A DNA stretch of 64,000 nucleotides from Dehalococcoidia bacterium (lineage in GTDB: Bacteria; Chloroflexota; Dehalococcoidia; UBA2979), in assembly GCA_023228825.1 (NCBI GenBank), contig JALOAL010000011.1, positions 1 through 64,000 on the forward strand, written 5' to 3'. A model generated the notes under the pieces. That model did no database searches. It was not told the DNA's origin and worked only from the letters and a program-made list of their open reading frames with translations. Positions within the stretch are counted from its first letter, which is position 1. Each line of letters begins with the position of its first letter. The position numbers were made by a program, and so were the translations under genes. Positions 8,146 to 17,800 of the stretch are shown here, piece by piece.

Positions 8146-9000
8146 ATGCCTCTGACCGTCAGCATCCTCGGTGGGACGGGCGTCTACGCTCGGCACCTGA
8201 TTCCGCTCCTGATCGCGCGGGGACATCGAGTACGTGCCCTGGCTCGACGTCCGGAGAGGGCGACGTTTGCTGCCGCATGTGGTGCGGAAGTCCGCCAGGC
8301 CGACATGTACGACCCGGGGTCGCTACGCGCCGCGATGGAGGGCTCGGATATTGCGCTCAACCTCGCAACGGCGCTCTCGGGCGGAGACTTCGCGGCGAAC
8401 GACCGCCTCCGGCGCGAGGGCGCGGCGATCTGGCTGCAAGCCTGCTCGGACGTGGGCGTGCCTCGTGTGCTGCAACAGAGCATTGCCTTCATGAATGCCG
8501 GCGGAACGGACGAGTGGACGGACGAGACCTACGTCCACCCATCCGCTGAGGGAATCTCCGCCACCTCCGGTGCGGCAGAGCAGATGGAAGCCGCCGTCAG
8601 GGCGACCGCACTGGACTGGGTGATCCTGCGCGGCGCCTCATTCTATGGGCCCGGCACGAAGAGCGACGACGGCTGGTTCGAGCGTGCGAAAGCCGGAACA
8701 TTGCGGTTGCCCGGCGACGGGAACGCCTTCATCTCCCTGATCCATATTGCGGACATGGCGAGCGCCACCGTTGCTGCCGTGGAGCGCTGGCCATCGCGTG
8801 AGGTGTTCATCGTCGCGGACGACGCGCCGACGCGCTGGTCGGATCTGTTCGGGTTCGTCTCGGCGATCGTTGGGGCAGGTGCGCCGGAGCCGGGCGGGCC
8901 TGATCGGTTCCGCTCCATGCGGCTCCGCAACACAAAGGCCCGCGAGATGCTGGCCTGGGAGCCGGCGTACCCGGACTTCCGGAGCGGCCTCGTGCGTTAG
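8146..9000 (+). CDS. NAD(P)-binding epimerase/dehydratase-like protein
   Basis: 284 residues with an atypical short-chain dehydrogenase fold. The glycine-rich nucleotide motif is at the very N-terminus (SILGGTGVYARHL), followed by RALARRPERA, DMYDPGSLRAAMEGSD and ALNLATALSGG. The usual YxxxK catalytic pair is not evident: the region after VPRVLQQSIAFM has ISATSGAAEQMEAAV instead. It may therefore be a NmrA-like or redox-inactive binder rather than a sugar epimerase. AAGGGA lies about 8 nt before the ATG. It stands alone between a methyltransferase and the convergent LiaF-like operon. Confidence 0.72.
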   Translation: MPLTVSILGGTGVYARHLIPLLIARGHRVRALARRPERATFAAACGAEVRQADMYDPGSLRAAMEGSDIALNLATALSGGDFAANDRLRREGAAIWLQACSDVGVPRVLQQSIAFMNAGGTDEWTDETYVHPSAEGISATSGAAEQMEAAVRATALDWVILRGASFYGPGTKSDDGWFERAKAGTLRLPGDGNAFISLIHIADMASATVAAVERWPSREVFIVADDAPTRWSDLFGFVSAIVGAGAPEPGGPDRFRSMRLRNTKAREMLAWEPAYPDFRSGLVR

Positions 9001-9005
9001 GCGGG

Positions 9006-9185
9006 TTAGTCCGTGGCCGTCCGCTCGTCCGAGGCGGCCTCGACCGGCGGTGGCGCGGCGGGCGCGACGCAGTCGGGGTCGTCAATGTCGCACACCACGC
9101 CCTGGTCGACCTCGAGGCCGCCGAGGGCTTCGAGAAGGTCGAGCGGCTTGAGGGCCGGGGCGGGTTGCGGTTCGCGTTCGCTCAT
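9006..9185 (-). CDS. Small acidic protein, third gene of LiaF-like operon
   Basis: A 59-codon gene read from 9185. Its ATG overlaps the stop of the LiaF-like gene as ATGA, so it is translationally coupled. The product is Pro/Ala-rich and acidic with a leucine-rich helix (LKPLDLLEALGGLEVDQG) and a striking CDIDDPDC motif near residues 32-39 that could hold a metal or a disulfide. No signal peptide or membrane segment. I do not recognise a family. The overlap, position and good codon use make it a real gene rather than chance. Confidence 0.6.
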   Translation of the reverse strand: MSEREPQPAPALKPLDLLEALGGLEVDQGVVCDIDDPDCVAPAAPPPVEAASDERTATD

Positions 9186-9748
9186 CGTTCTGACCGTACC
9201 ACCAACACCTCGCCGATGACGGTCGAGACGCGCAGGCGGAGACGGTGCGTGGCGGCCTCGTAGCCGTCGCTACGCACGCTGATGTCGCGGATCACGCCCT
9301 CCTCCCGCACGCCGAGGGCGTCCACGGTGCCGACGAACGTCTGCGCCTCCACGTCCACGCCCACGTGCGCCGGAACGCGCACCTGTATGGTGCCCAGCCA
9401 GCAGAGCAGCGTCAGTTCAGTCTCGCCCGGCGGGAGTTCGGCGGAACGCAGGTCCAGGTGGATGTCGCCGATGATCGTGCGCACCACGGCGTCGTCCACG
9501 CGCCACTCTCCGGCTGAACGGACATGGCCGATGGCCCTCGAGAGGCGGCGGGCGAAGCGGCGCGCACGCATGGCGGCGAGCCAGGACAGCACACCGAGTG
9601 CGATCAGCGCGAGGCCCACGGCGCCCTCGATGAGCCCGGCGCCGCCAATCTCCCGCGCGCCGGAGGAGTCCAGCGCGAAGAGGAGGCCGACCGCCACCAG
9701 GTAGAGGCCAACCGTCAGCCCAAGGACATCACGCAGGCGAGAGGACAC
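9182..9748 (-). CDS. LiaF-like cell-envelope stress membrane protein
   Basis: 188 residues. Two membrane helices come first (VLGLTVGLYLVAVGLLFAL and GAVGLALIALGVLSWLAAM), matching the two-helix LiaI/LiaF membrane unit. A beta-rich domain follows from about residue 80 (IIGDIHLDLR, TLLCWLGTIQVRVPAHVGVDVEAQ, and a last VSTVIGEVLVV), the LiaF C-terminal repeat fold formerly called DUF2154. In Firmicutes LiaF inhibits the LiaRS envelope-stress system; here no LiaRS is adjacent. It lies 14 bp after the small two-helix gene and overlaps the 59-residue gene downstream. Confidence 0.75.
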   Translation of the reverse strand: MSSRLRDVLGLTVGLYLVAVGLLFALDSSGAREIGGAGLIEGAVGLALIALGVLSWLAAMRARRFARRLSRAIGHVRSAGEWRVDDAVVRTIIGDIHLDLRSAELPPGETELTLLCWLGTIQVRVPAHVGVDVEAQTFVGTVDALGVREEGVIRDISVRSDGYEAATHRLRLRVSTVIGEVLVVRSER

Positions 9749-9762
9749 GCGGCCGCCTCGGC

Positions 9763-9927
9763 TCAGCGCCGGCGCCAGGCGCGGCGCACCCGGTCATAGA
9801 TGATGGCAACCCCCACGGCGATCAGGAGCAGCGGCCAGAACTCGGCAAAACCGACGCCCTCGATGACGCCGAGCGAGTCCAGCAGGAAGAGGAGGCCGAT
9901 CGCGACCAGCAGGATGCCCAGCGCCAT
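9763..9927 (-). CDS. Two-helix LiaI-like membrane protein
   Basis: 54 residues, essentially two hydrophobic helices (LGILLVAIGLLFLLDSLG and FWPLLLIAVGVAIIYDRV) joined by a short loop, with an Arg-rich cytosolic tail. The pattern is the LiaI/LiaF transmembrane unit and closely resembles the first 55 residues of the next gene, so the pair probably arose by duplication. It is first in a three-gene operon and divergent from a winged-helix regulator at 10131. The start at 9927 is the only Met near the first helix. Confidence 0.65.
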   Translation of the reverse strand: MALGILLVAIGLLFLLDSLGVIEGVGFAEFWPLLLIAVGVAIIYDRVRRAWRRR

Positions 9928-10130
9928 GGTCCCCGCATTTCTGGCGCCTGGTCGCGCCTCACCTACCGCACGATTGTAACCCCGCCTGGCCTCACCTCCG
10001 AGCACTTCGCAGTAACCCTCCTTCATGCCACTCGCAGTCACCCGGGAGACGACATGGCGGTGGGACGGTGAGGTGACGCCTCGGTGATGGGTGTAGGTAT
10101 CGGAAGGTGTAGTGTGTCGCGACCGCCAAC

Positions 10131-10460
10131 ATGACACGCCCGGACGGCCCCATGTCTCATCCCAGCCAGCGCCTCGACGAAGTCGTGCATCAGCGCGTGC
10201 GCCTCGGCATCCTCGCGGTGTTGTGGGAGGCGCAGCGTGCGGACTTCGCGTACCTGCGGGAGACGCTGGGGCTGACGGACGGGAACCTGGCGCGCCACCT
10301 GCGGGTGCTGGAGGAGGCGGGCTACGTCTCCTCCGCGCGCGTGCTGGACGGCCGCCGTCCTCGCACCTGGGTGGAGGCCACACCAGCGGGCATCCGAGCG
10401 TTCGAGGAGGAAGTGCAGACGTTGCGAGAACTACTGCCGCCCGTGCCGCCCGCAGGCTAG
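10131..10460 (+). CDS. Winged-helix transcriptional regulator
   Basis: 109 residues. The body is a PF13601/ArsR-like winged helix: VRLGILAVLWEAQRADFAYL, ETLGLTDGNLARHLRVLEEA (recognition helix) and GYVSSARVLDGRRPRTWVEA (wing), with TPAGIRAFEEEVQTLRELL as a C-terminal dimer helix. There are no metal-binding cysteines. It is divergent from the LiaI/LiaF-like operon, separated by about 200 bp, and is the obvious candidate to control it and perhaps the ABC exporter downstream. An ATG at 10152 is an alternative start. An imperfect hairpin (CGCCCT ... AGGGCG, 10476-10497) follows the stop. Confidence 0.8.
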   Translation: MTRPDGPMSHPSQRLDEVVHQRVRLGILAVLWEAQRADFAYLRETLGLTDGNLARHLRVLEEAGYVSSARVLDGRRPRTWVEATPAGIRAFEEEVQTLRELLPPVPPAG

Positions 10461-10617
10461 GAGAGAGCCCCCTCTCGCCCTGGGCGCCGGGAGGGCGGGG
10501 GTGGGTGCGCCTCCTGCTACTTGATCGAAAGGCCCGGGCGTATTCAGGTGGATCGTTGCGTTATATGCACGTTGCGGGCCGGTCAGGGACGGTCATCGCA
10601 CTCCGAAAAGGGGAATC

Positions 10618-11313
10618 ATGACCGAGCACATCATCCAGGTGAAGGGCCTCGTCAAGACGTACAGCACCGGCTCGGTGGAGGTCCCCGCCCTGCAGGGCGT
10701 GGATCTGGACGTGCCCACTGGCGAGATGCTCGCCATCATGGGGCCGTCCGGCTGCGGCAAGACCACGCTGCTGAACTGCGCCTCCGGCATCGACGAGCCC
10801 ACGGCTGGCTCGGTCATGATCGAGGGCACTGACCTCCACTCGATGAACGACGACCGCAAGACGGAGTATCGAGCCCGGCGCATGGGCTTCATCTTCCAGT
10901 TCTACAACCTGCTGCCCGTCCTCTCCGCAGTCGAAAACGTGGAACTCCCGCTGCTGGTCTCCGGCACCGCGCCGTCCGAGGGGCGCGCTCGTGCCATGGC
11001 CATGCTGGAGCGGGTGGGCCTGGGGGCGTGGGCGGAGCACCGGCCGGCGCAGTTGTCCGGCGGCCAGCGCCAGCGCGTCACCATCGCCCGCGCGCTCGTC
11101 AACGACCCGGCGATCGTGTGGGCGGACGAGCCGACCGGCGACCTGGACTCCCACACCGCCGACGAGATCATGGCGCTGATGCAGCAGTTGAACCGAGACC
11201 AGCGCCAGACGTTCGTCATCGTCACGCACGACCCGGGCATCGCCCAGCGCTGCCATCGCATCGTCCACATGCGCGACGGCCTGATCGAGAGCGAGGAGCG
11301 GCCCAATGGATAG
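10618..11313 (+). CDS. ABC exporter ATPase, MacB/LolD type
   Basis: 231 residues. Walker A is [11 protein letters not shown] (about residues 42-52), the Q-loop follows in [18 protein letters not shown], the signature is LSGGQRQRV and Walker B is [14 protein letters not shown] with the switch His in VTHDPG. This is the LolD/MacB/FtsE subfamily, which powers mechanotransmission permeases rather than importers. Good ribosome-binding site (AAAAGGGG) before the ATG. Its stop overlaps the permease start by 8 bp, so the pair is co-translated. The substrate could be a lipoprotein, peptide or drug. Confidence 0.9.
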   Translation: MTEHIIQVKGLVKTYSTGSVEVPALQGVDLDVPTGEMLAIMGPSGCGKTTLLNCASGIDEPTAGSVMIEGTDLHSMNDDRKTEYRARRMGFIFQFYNLLPVLSAVENVELPLLVSGTAPSEGRARAMAMLERVGLGAWAEHRPAQLSGGQRQRVTIARALVNDPAIVWADEPTGDLDSHTADEIMALMQQLNRDQRQTFVIVTHDPGIAQRCHRIVHMRDGLIESEERPNG

Positions 11314-14300
11314 CCTCTTCGGCGTCGCGCTCACGGACATCCTGATCGCCCTCCTGCTGATGGTGGGCATGATCTTTGGCGTGCTGGGCTTCATCGCCTG
11401 GCGCAACCCGTTGCTGGTGCGGATGGGCATCCGCAACATCGCTCGCCGCAAGGCGCAGACCGCGCTGATCGTGGTGGGCCTGATGCTGTCCACGCTGATC
11501 ATCAGCGCCGCCTTCGCCACCGGGGACACGGTGGGCTACTCGGTCACCAACACCGTCTACAACGACTTCGGCGCGGCCGACCTCGTCGCCGGCTTCGACC
11601 AGGACTCCGAGTTCGCCAGCGGCCGCGACGGCCTGCTACAGGGCGACCTGGAGGCGATCCGCGCCGCGTTTGCGGGCGACCCGAACATGGACGGCGTCAC
11701 GGGCTTCATCCAGACGCCCGTCCCCGCGCTGAACCCGGACCAGCGCCTCTCCGAGCCCAGCGCCCAGTTTGTGGGTACAGACGCCGCCAGCGTGGACGGC
11801 CTGGGACAGATCCTCACGCCGGAGGGCCAGGCCCTGCTGATGGCCGACCTTGGTGAGGACGAGGTGTACGTCTCCGTCCGCCTGGCGAATGACCTCCTCC
11901 TGGAGGCCGGCAGCCCCGTCCGCATCTTTTATGACAACCAGCCGTACGACTTCACGGTGGCAGCGGTGGTGCAGGACAACGCCCTCACGGCGGCCACCGC
12001 CCTGACCTCCGGGGCGCCCGCCGGAGGCGTGGTGGCCCCGCTGGAACGCGTGCGCGCGATCATCGGCGAGCCGGAGCGCATCGACCTGATCGTGGTCTCC
12101 GCCACCGGCGGGATCCGCGACACCCTGCACCTGAACGAGGACATCAAGGGACGCTTCGAGGCGGCGGTGGAGGAGCAGTCGCTCCCGGCGGAGGCCTTCA
12201 TCACGAAGGCGGAGGCGGTGGAAATCGCCGAGATCATCGGCTCGGTCTTCGTCACCTTCTTCCTGGTGTTCGGCCTCTTCTCCATGGCGGCCGGCATCAT
12301 GCTGATTTTCCTGACCTTCGTCATGCTCGCGGCGGAGCGCCGCTCGGAGATGGGCATGGCGCGGGCCGTGGGCATGAAGCGACTGCACCTCACGCAGGCG
12401 TTCATCGCGGAGGGGATGTCGTACAACCTGGGCTCCGCGTTCGTGGGCGCGTTGCTTGGCCTCGGGGTGGCGTACCTGCTGATCACGGTGATGGGCGGGG
12501 TGGTGGAGGACTTCGGGCTGGGGATCACGTTCCACGTGAACCCCACGGGCTTCCTCATCTCCTACTTCCTGGGCGTGGTGATCACGTTCGCCACCGTCGC
12601 CATCGCCTCGTGGCGCGCGGCCAACCTGAACATCGTCCGCGCCATCCGCGACATCCCAGAGCCGGAGCCGCTGCGAGGCAAGGACGCGTCTCTCTCCGGA
12701 CTGGTGAAGGCCACGGTGGGCGCCGCCTGGTACATCCTGTGGATGCTGGTGGTGGTGCTGGCCGGCCTGCTGATCTTCTACGCCTTCATCTTCAGCCTGA
12801 CCGCGTACGGCCTGCCCTTGCTGGGCGCGGGACTGGTGATCGCGGCCTTCGTCTGGGGACTGCGGACGGTCAACATGCGGAACCGCTCGCGGCTGCGGCT
12901 GCTGGGCCTGGTCGCGTGGTGGGTCGTCTTCAACGTGATCGCGCTGCTCGGCTTCTTCCTGTTGCGGACCAAGCGCTGGGCGGACACGCACCGCACCAGT
13001 GGCGGCTGGGCCGTGCTGATGCTGATCGTGGGCCTCCTCGCCACGTGGTGGGGCGGCTGGATCGGCAGCCAGGCGTTCGCCTACACGGGCGGGACCACGC
13101 TGATCCTGCTGGCGGTGGCCATGCTGGCGGTCTACTTCGGTGCGCCTGCGCGGCCGGTCTTCGCCACCATCTCCGCGCTCACGGTCTGGTACTGGCTCCT
13201 GCCGCTCCCCTTCTCGCTCTTCTTCGAGGAGGGCAAGACGTGGACGGACCCGCTGGACGGACTCTTCGGCCTCGTGGGCCTGGGGCACGAAACCGTGGAG
13301 GGGAACATCGAGATGTTCTTCGTCTCCGGTGTCTGCATCACGGCGGCCAGTACGTTGTTCGTGATCTTCAACGCGGACCGGCTGCTGGGCGGCATGGGCC
13401 TGCTGCGTAAGGTGCTGGGAGGCATCACGCCGGCCGTCCGCACGGCCATCGCCTACCCGCTGGCGGCCAAGTTCCGCACCGGCATGACGCTGGCCATGTT
13501 CACGCTGGTGGTCTTCAGCCTGGTGGTCATGGCCACCCTGAACCACAACTTCACCCAGTTGTTCCTGGGTGAGGGCGCTCGAGGTGGCTTCGACGTGCAG
13601 GTCACGGCGAACCCAAACAACCCCATCGGCGACCTTCGCACCGCGCTGCAAGACCGCGGGTACGACGTGGACGCGAACATCGCGGCCATTGGCCACATCG
13701 TCACGGGGGCGGCCTCCATGAAGCCGGCGGCCGAGGACGACGACTTCTTCTCCTACCGCCTCACCGGCCTCGCCCCCTCGTTCCTGGACGTTGCCGACTT
13801 CCCGATGACCACCGTCGCCGAGGGGTACGCGGACGACGCTGCGGTCATCGAGGCGTTGCGCACGGATCCGGACGTGGCGGTGGCGAACGAGATGGTGCTG
13901 GACTTCGTCCAGCGCCAGAACTTCATGAACCCGGACGACGTCTTCAGCATCCAGGGCAATATCCGGGAGATGCAGGAGGCGCCCTGGCAGCCGATCGCCG
14001 TCCAGGTCCGTGACGACGAGACGGGGGAGGAGCGCACGGTCAACATCATCGCCTTCGTGGACTCCGCGATCGTGAGCGGCATTGTGCCGCAGTGGATCGG
14101 CATCTTCGTCCCGGAGGCCACCGCCCTGGACCTGATGGACAACCCGGCCGAGGTGTTCTTCCTGAACACGGCGGGCGGAGACGCCGCCTTCGCGATCGAG
14201 GTGGCGAACAGCGTGGAGTCCACGCTGTTGGAGCGCGGCGTGCAGGCGAACTCGCTCCGCCAGTTGATCGCGGACTCCACGGCTCAGTCCAACGCGTTCG

Positions 14301-14701
14301 CCAACCTGTTCGTGGCCTTCATGAGCCTGGGGCTGATCGTGGGGATCGCGGCGCTGGGCGTGATCGCGTTCCGCACGGTGGCGGAGCGTCGCCAGCAGAT
14401 CGGCATGCTGCGGGCGATCGGCTATTCAAGGCGGCTCGTGGCGGTGTCCTTCTTCCTGGAGTCGTCATTCATCGCGGTGACGGGGATCGGGATGGGGCTG
14501 ATCCTGGGTGCGGCGCTGTCGTACAACCTCATGACCTCGCCGGAGTTCACCAACGGCGCGGACATCGACTTCTCCTTCCCCATCGCCACGATCTTGATCG
14601 TGGTGGGGATCGCGTACGTGGCCACCGCGCTCATGACGCTCATCCCGGCCCGCAGCGCCTCGCGCGTGCAGGTGGCGGAGGCACTGCGCTACAGCGCCTG
14701 A
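11306..14701 (+). CDS. Large FtsX-like ABC permease (two FtsX domains)
   Basis: 1131 residues. An N-terminal helix, then the family motif [20 protein letters not shown], a large extracytoplasmic domain (about residues 70-310) and a first FtsX core of three helices with [20 protein letters not shown] central membrane block of several helices (about 470-700) follows. A second periplasmic domain then leads to a second FtsX core ([20 protein letters not shown] and a final [18 protein letters not shown]). This double-FtsX layout is like permeases that export or extract lipids or peptides. It forms one unit with the ATPase just upstream. No dedicated periplasmic adaptor is nearby. Confidence 0.88.
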   Translation: MDSLFGVALTDILIALLLMVGMIFGVLGFIAWRNPLLVRMGIRNIARRKAQTALIVVGLMLSTLIISAAFATGDTVGYSVTNTVYNDFGAADLVAGFDQDSEFASGRDGLLQGDLEAIRAAFAGDPNMDGVTGFIQTPVPALNPDQRLSEPSAQFVGTDAASVDGLGQILTPEGQALLMADLGEDEVYVSVRLANDLLLEAGSPVRIFYDNQPYDFTVAAVVQDNALTAATALTSGAPAGGVVAPLERVRAIIGEPERIDLIVVSATGGIRDTLHLNEDIKGRFEAAVEEQSLPAEAFITKAEAVEIAEIIGSVFVTFFLVFGLFSMAAGIMLIFLTFVMLAAERRSEMGMARAVGMKRLHLTQAFIAEGMSYNLGSAFVGALLGLGVAYLLITVMGGVVEDFGLGITFHVNPTGFLISYFLGVVITFATVAIASWRAANLNIVRAIRDIPEPEPLRGKDASLSGLVKATVGAAWYILWMLVVVLAGLLIFYAFIFSLTAYGLPLLGAGLVIAAFVWGLRTVNMRNRSRLRLLGLVAWWVVFNVIALLGFFLLRTKRWADTHRTSGGWAVLMLIVGLLATWWGGWIGSQAFAYTGGTTLILLAVAMLAVYFGAPARPVFATISALTVWYWLLPLPFSLFFEEGKTWTDPLDGLFGLVGLGHETVEGNIEMFFVSGVCITAASTLFVIFNADRLLGGMGLLRKVLGGITPAVRTAIAYPLAAKFRTGMTLAMFTLVVFSLVVMATLNHNFTQLFLGEGARGGFDVQVTANPNNPIGDLRTALQDRGYDVDANIAAIGHIVTGAASMKPAAEDDDFFSYRLTGLAPSFLDVADFPMTTVAEGYADDAAVIEALRTDPDVAVANEMVLDFVQRQNFMNPDDVFSIQGNIREMQEAPWQPIAVQVRDDETGEERTVNIIAFVDSAIVSGIVPQWIGIFVPEATALDLMDNPAEVFFLNTAGGDAAFAIEVANSVESTLLERGVQANSLRQLIADSTAQSNAFANLFVAFMSLGLIVGIAALGVIAFRTVAERRQQIGMLRAIGYSRRLVAVSFFLESSFIAVTGIGMGLILGAALSYNLMTSPEFTNGADIDFSFPIATILIVVGIAYVATALMTLIPARSASRVQVAEALRYSA

Positions 14702-14792
14702 CGTCGGGCGCCCCCGGGGTGTCGAGGCGCGTCAAGGCGCGGCGCGGCGCGGCGCCCCTCGACACCGTCGAGTGCAACAGCAGGCGAATGCA

Positions 14793-14826
14793 GTAGCAGG
14801 GCCGCCCTCTCGGGCGGCCCTGCTAC
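14793..14826. terminator. Bidirectional hairpin between permease and gltB
   Basis: A perfect 15-bp stem (GTAGCAGGGCCGCCC and its complement) with a TCTC loop, between convergent genes. No T-run follows on either side. A second inverted repeat (GGTGTCGAGG at 14718-14727 with 14757-14766) precedes it. Confidence 0.7.
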
Positions 14827-14848
14827 GTGTGCGCGCGGGAGGGTGGTG

Positions 14849-17800
14849 CTAGCGCGCCGCGGCGTACTTGAAGCGGTTGAGCACGGCGATGTGGCGCCGC
14901 ACCACCGTCTGCGCGCCCTCCTCGGTGGGGCTCACCCTGGGCGCGACCTTCCAGAACTTGGGGAGGGCCTGGCCCCACTCGCGCAGCAGGTCCTGGCCGC
15001 GGTTGGAACCCGTGACCTCCACGTGGCGGCGCACCATGGCCTCCAGCAGTTCCAGGTCTTCCGGGTCCGTCACCTGCGAGAGGCCCACCAGTTCCTGGTT
15101 CACGCGGGAACGGAAGTCGCCGCGCTCGTCCAGGATGTAGGCGACGCCGTTGGACATGCCGGCGCCAAAGTTGCGGCCCGTCTCGCCCAGCACCACTACC
15201 ACGCCATCCGTCATGTACTCGCAGCCGTGGTCGCCGATGCCCTCCACCACCGCGCGCGCGCCGGAGTTGCGGACGCCGAAGCGCTCGCCCGCCGCGCCGG
15301 CAATGAAGAGGTTGCCGCCGGTGGCGCCGTAAAGCACCGTGTTCCCGACCAGCACCGCCTGGCGCTCGAACTTCGTCTCCGGCATGGGACGGATGGTGAT
15401 CTCGCCGCCGCCCATGCCCTTGCCGACGTAGTCGTTCGCTTCGCCGGTCAGGTGCAGCCGCACCCCTCTGGCCAGGAATGCGCCGAAGGACTGACCGGCC
15501 GAGCCGGTGAACCGCAGGTCCAGGGTGCCGTACGGCAGGCCGGCCTCGCCGAAGCGGTCCGCAATCACCCCGGAGATGCGCGCTCCCACGGTGCGGTCCG
15601 TGTTGCGGATCGGGTAGGACAAGGACACGGGCTTTCGCGAGTCGATGCTGTCGCCCACCTCCTCCAGGATGCGGTCGTCCAGGCGCTGCCAGTCCGCGCG
15701 GTCGTTGCGCTCCAGCACGCGCCGGTGCGGCTCCGTACATTCCGGGTCCACCGGCGCGATCACGCGCGAGAGGTCGATGCGGTGCCAGCGGTGCGAGGCG
15801 TCCGGCTCGATCTGCTCCAGCAAGTCCGCCCGGCCGATGACCTCGTCCAGGCTGCGGTAGCCCAGGCTGGCCAGGATCTCGCGCACCTGCCTCGCCACGT
15901 GGGTCAGGTAGGTGACCAGCATCTCCGGGGTACCCCAGTACTTGGCGCGGAGTTCCTCGCGCTGCGTGGCCACGCCCACGGGGCAGGTGTTCAGGTGGCA
16001 CTGGCGCGCCATCTTGCAGCCCACGGCGATCATGGCCGTGGTGCCAAAGCCGTACTGCTCCCCTCCCAGCAGCGCCGCGATCATCACGTCACGGCCGGAG
16101 CGGAAGCCGCCGTCCACCCGCAGCGTGACGCGCCCGCGCAGGCGGTTCAGCACCAGCGCCTGCTGGGCCTCCGCCAGGCCGATCTCCCACGGCGAGCCGG
16201 CGTACTTCACGGACGACAGCGGCGAGGCGCCCGTGCCGCCCTCGGCGCCGGAGATCTGGATGACGTCCGCGTAGGCCTTGGCCACGCCCGCCGCCACCAG
16301 GCCCACGCCCTCCGTGGAGACCAACTTCACGCACACCCGTGCCCGGCTGTTGATGGTCTTCAGGTCGTAGATCAACTGCGCGATGTCTTCGATGGAGTAG
16401 ATGTCATGGTGCGGCGGCGGCGAGATCAGAGGGGTACCGGGCATCACGTGGCGCAGCCTCGCGATGTACGGGTTCACCTTCTGGCCCGGCAACTGCCCGC
16501 CCTCGCCGGGCTTGGAGCCCTGCGAGATCTTGATCTCCAGTTCCTCCGCCGCGGCCAGGTAGGCGGGCGTCACGCCGAAGCGGCCGGACGCGACCTGCTT
16601 GATCTTGGAGTTCGCGTTGCGCTTGTCGCCGTCCGGGTTGTAGCGCCGGGGGTCCTCGCCGCCCTCGCCCGTGTTGGAACGGCCGCCCAGGACGTTCATG
16701 GCGCGGGCGATGTCCTCGTGCGCCTCCGGGGAGAGGGCGCCCAGCGACATGGCGCCGGTCACGAAGCGCCTGGTGATGGCCTGCACCGGCTCCACCTCGG
16801 ACACGTCGATGGGCTGGCGGTCTGACGTGATGCGCAGCAGGTCACGCAGCGCGCCGGCGGGCGCATCGCCCAGTACCTCCAGGTACTCTCGGTACGCCGC
16901 GTCGCCCTCGTCCTCGACCTGTTCGAGGCCGGTGACGGCCATCTTCTGCAGCGCGCGCCACATGTTCGGGTTGTACGCGTGGTACTCGCCGTCCCGGCGG
17001 TACTTGTACCAGCCGCCGTGGGCCAGTTTCTCCGCGCCCGGGAACGACTTCTGGTGCCGCTCGTAGACGTCCGAGGCGATCTCCTCGTACCCCACGCCGC
17101 CGATGCGGCAGGTGGCGCCGGTGAAGGACTTGTCCACCACGTGCTGCGCCACGCCCAGCGCCTCAAAGATCTGTGCGCCGTGGTAGGAGGAGACGGCGGA
17201 GATGCCCATCTTGGACATGATCTTCAGGATGCCCGTGTCGATCGCCTTGGCGTAGGACTTCAGGACGTCCTCTACCGGGCGCTCGCCGAAGTCGCCGGCG
17301 GCGTGGGCGTGGCGCAGGGTGGCGAAGGCCAGGTACGGGTTGATGGCGCTGGCGCCGAAGCCGATGAGCGCCGCGAAGTGGTGCACGTCGCGCGCGTCGC
17401 CGGTCTCCGCGACCAGGCTGGTCTTCATGCGCCGGCCCGTGTGGATCAGGTGATGGTGCACGGAGGCCACTGCGAGCAACATCGGGATCGGCGCCCACTC
17501 GGCGTCCACCAGGCGGTCGCTGATGACGAGCACGGTGTGCCCCTCGTCCGCCGCCATCACCGCTGCGGCACAGAGGCCGTCCAGCGCCTCCTCCATGCCC
17601 TGGGGGCCGGCGTCCACGCGGAAGCGCGCGTGCAGGGTGGCCACGCGGATGTCCTCGTTCTGGGTCTTGCGCAGGGCCGCCAGTTCGCGGTCCGCCAGCA
17701 TGGGGCTGGTCAGGTGCAGGACGCGCGCGGCCTCCGGCACGGACTCCAGCAGCGAGCGCCGACGCCCGAGGTAGGTGTCCAGCGACATCACCACTTCCTC

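Noticed and set aside
8146..9000. Sugar epimerase assignment
   Set aside because: The YxxxK catalytic pair expected for NAD-dependent sugar epimerases is not visible, so only a general NAD-binding call is made.
11636..13696. Long minus-strand open frame opposite the FtsX-like permease
   Set aside because: His/Arg/Asp-rich, no motifs, fully covered by a convincing permease on the plus strand.
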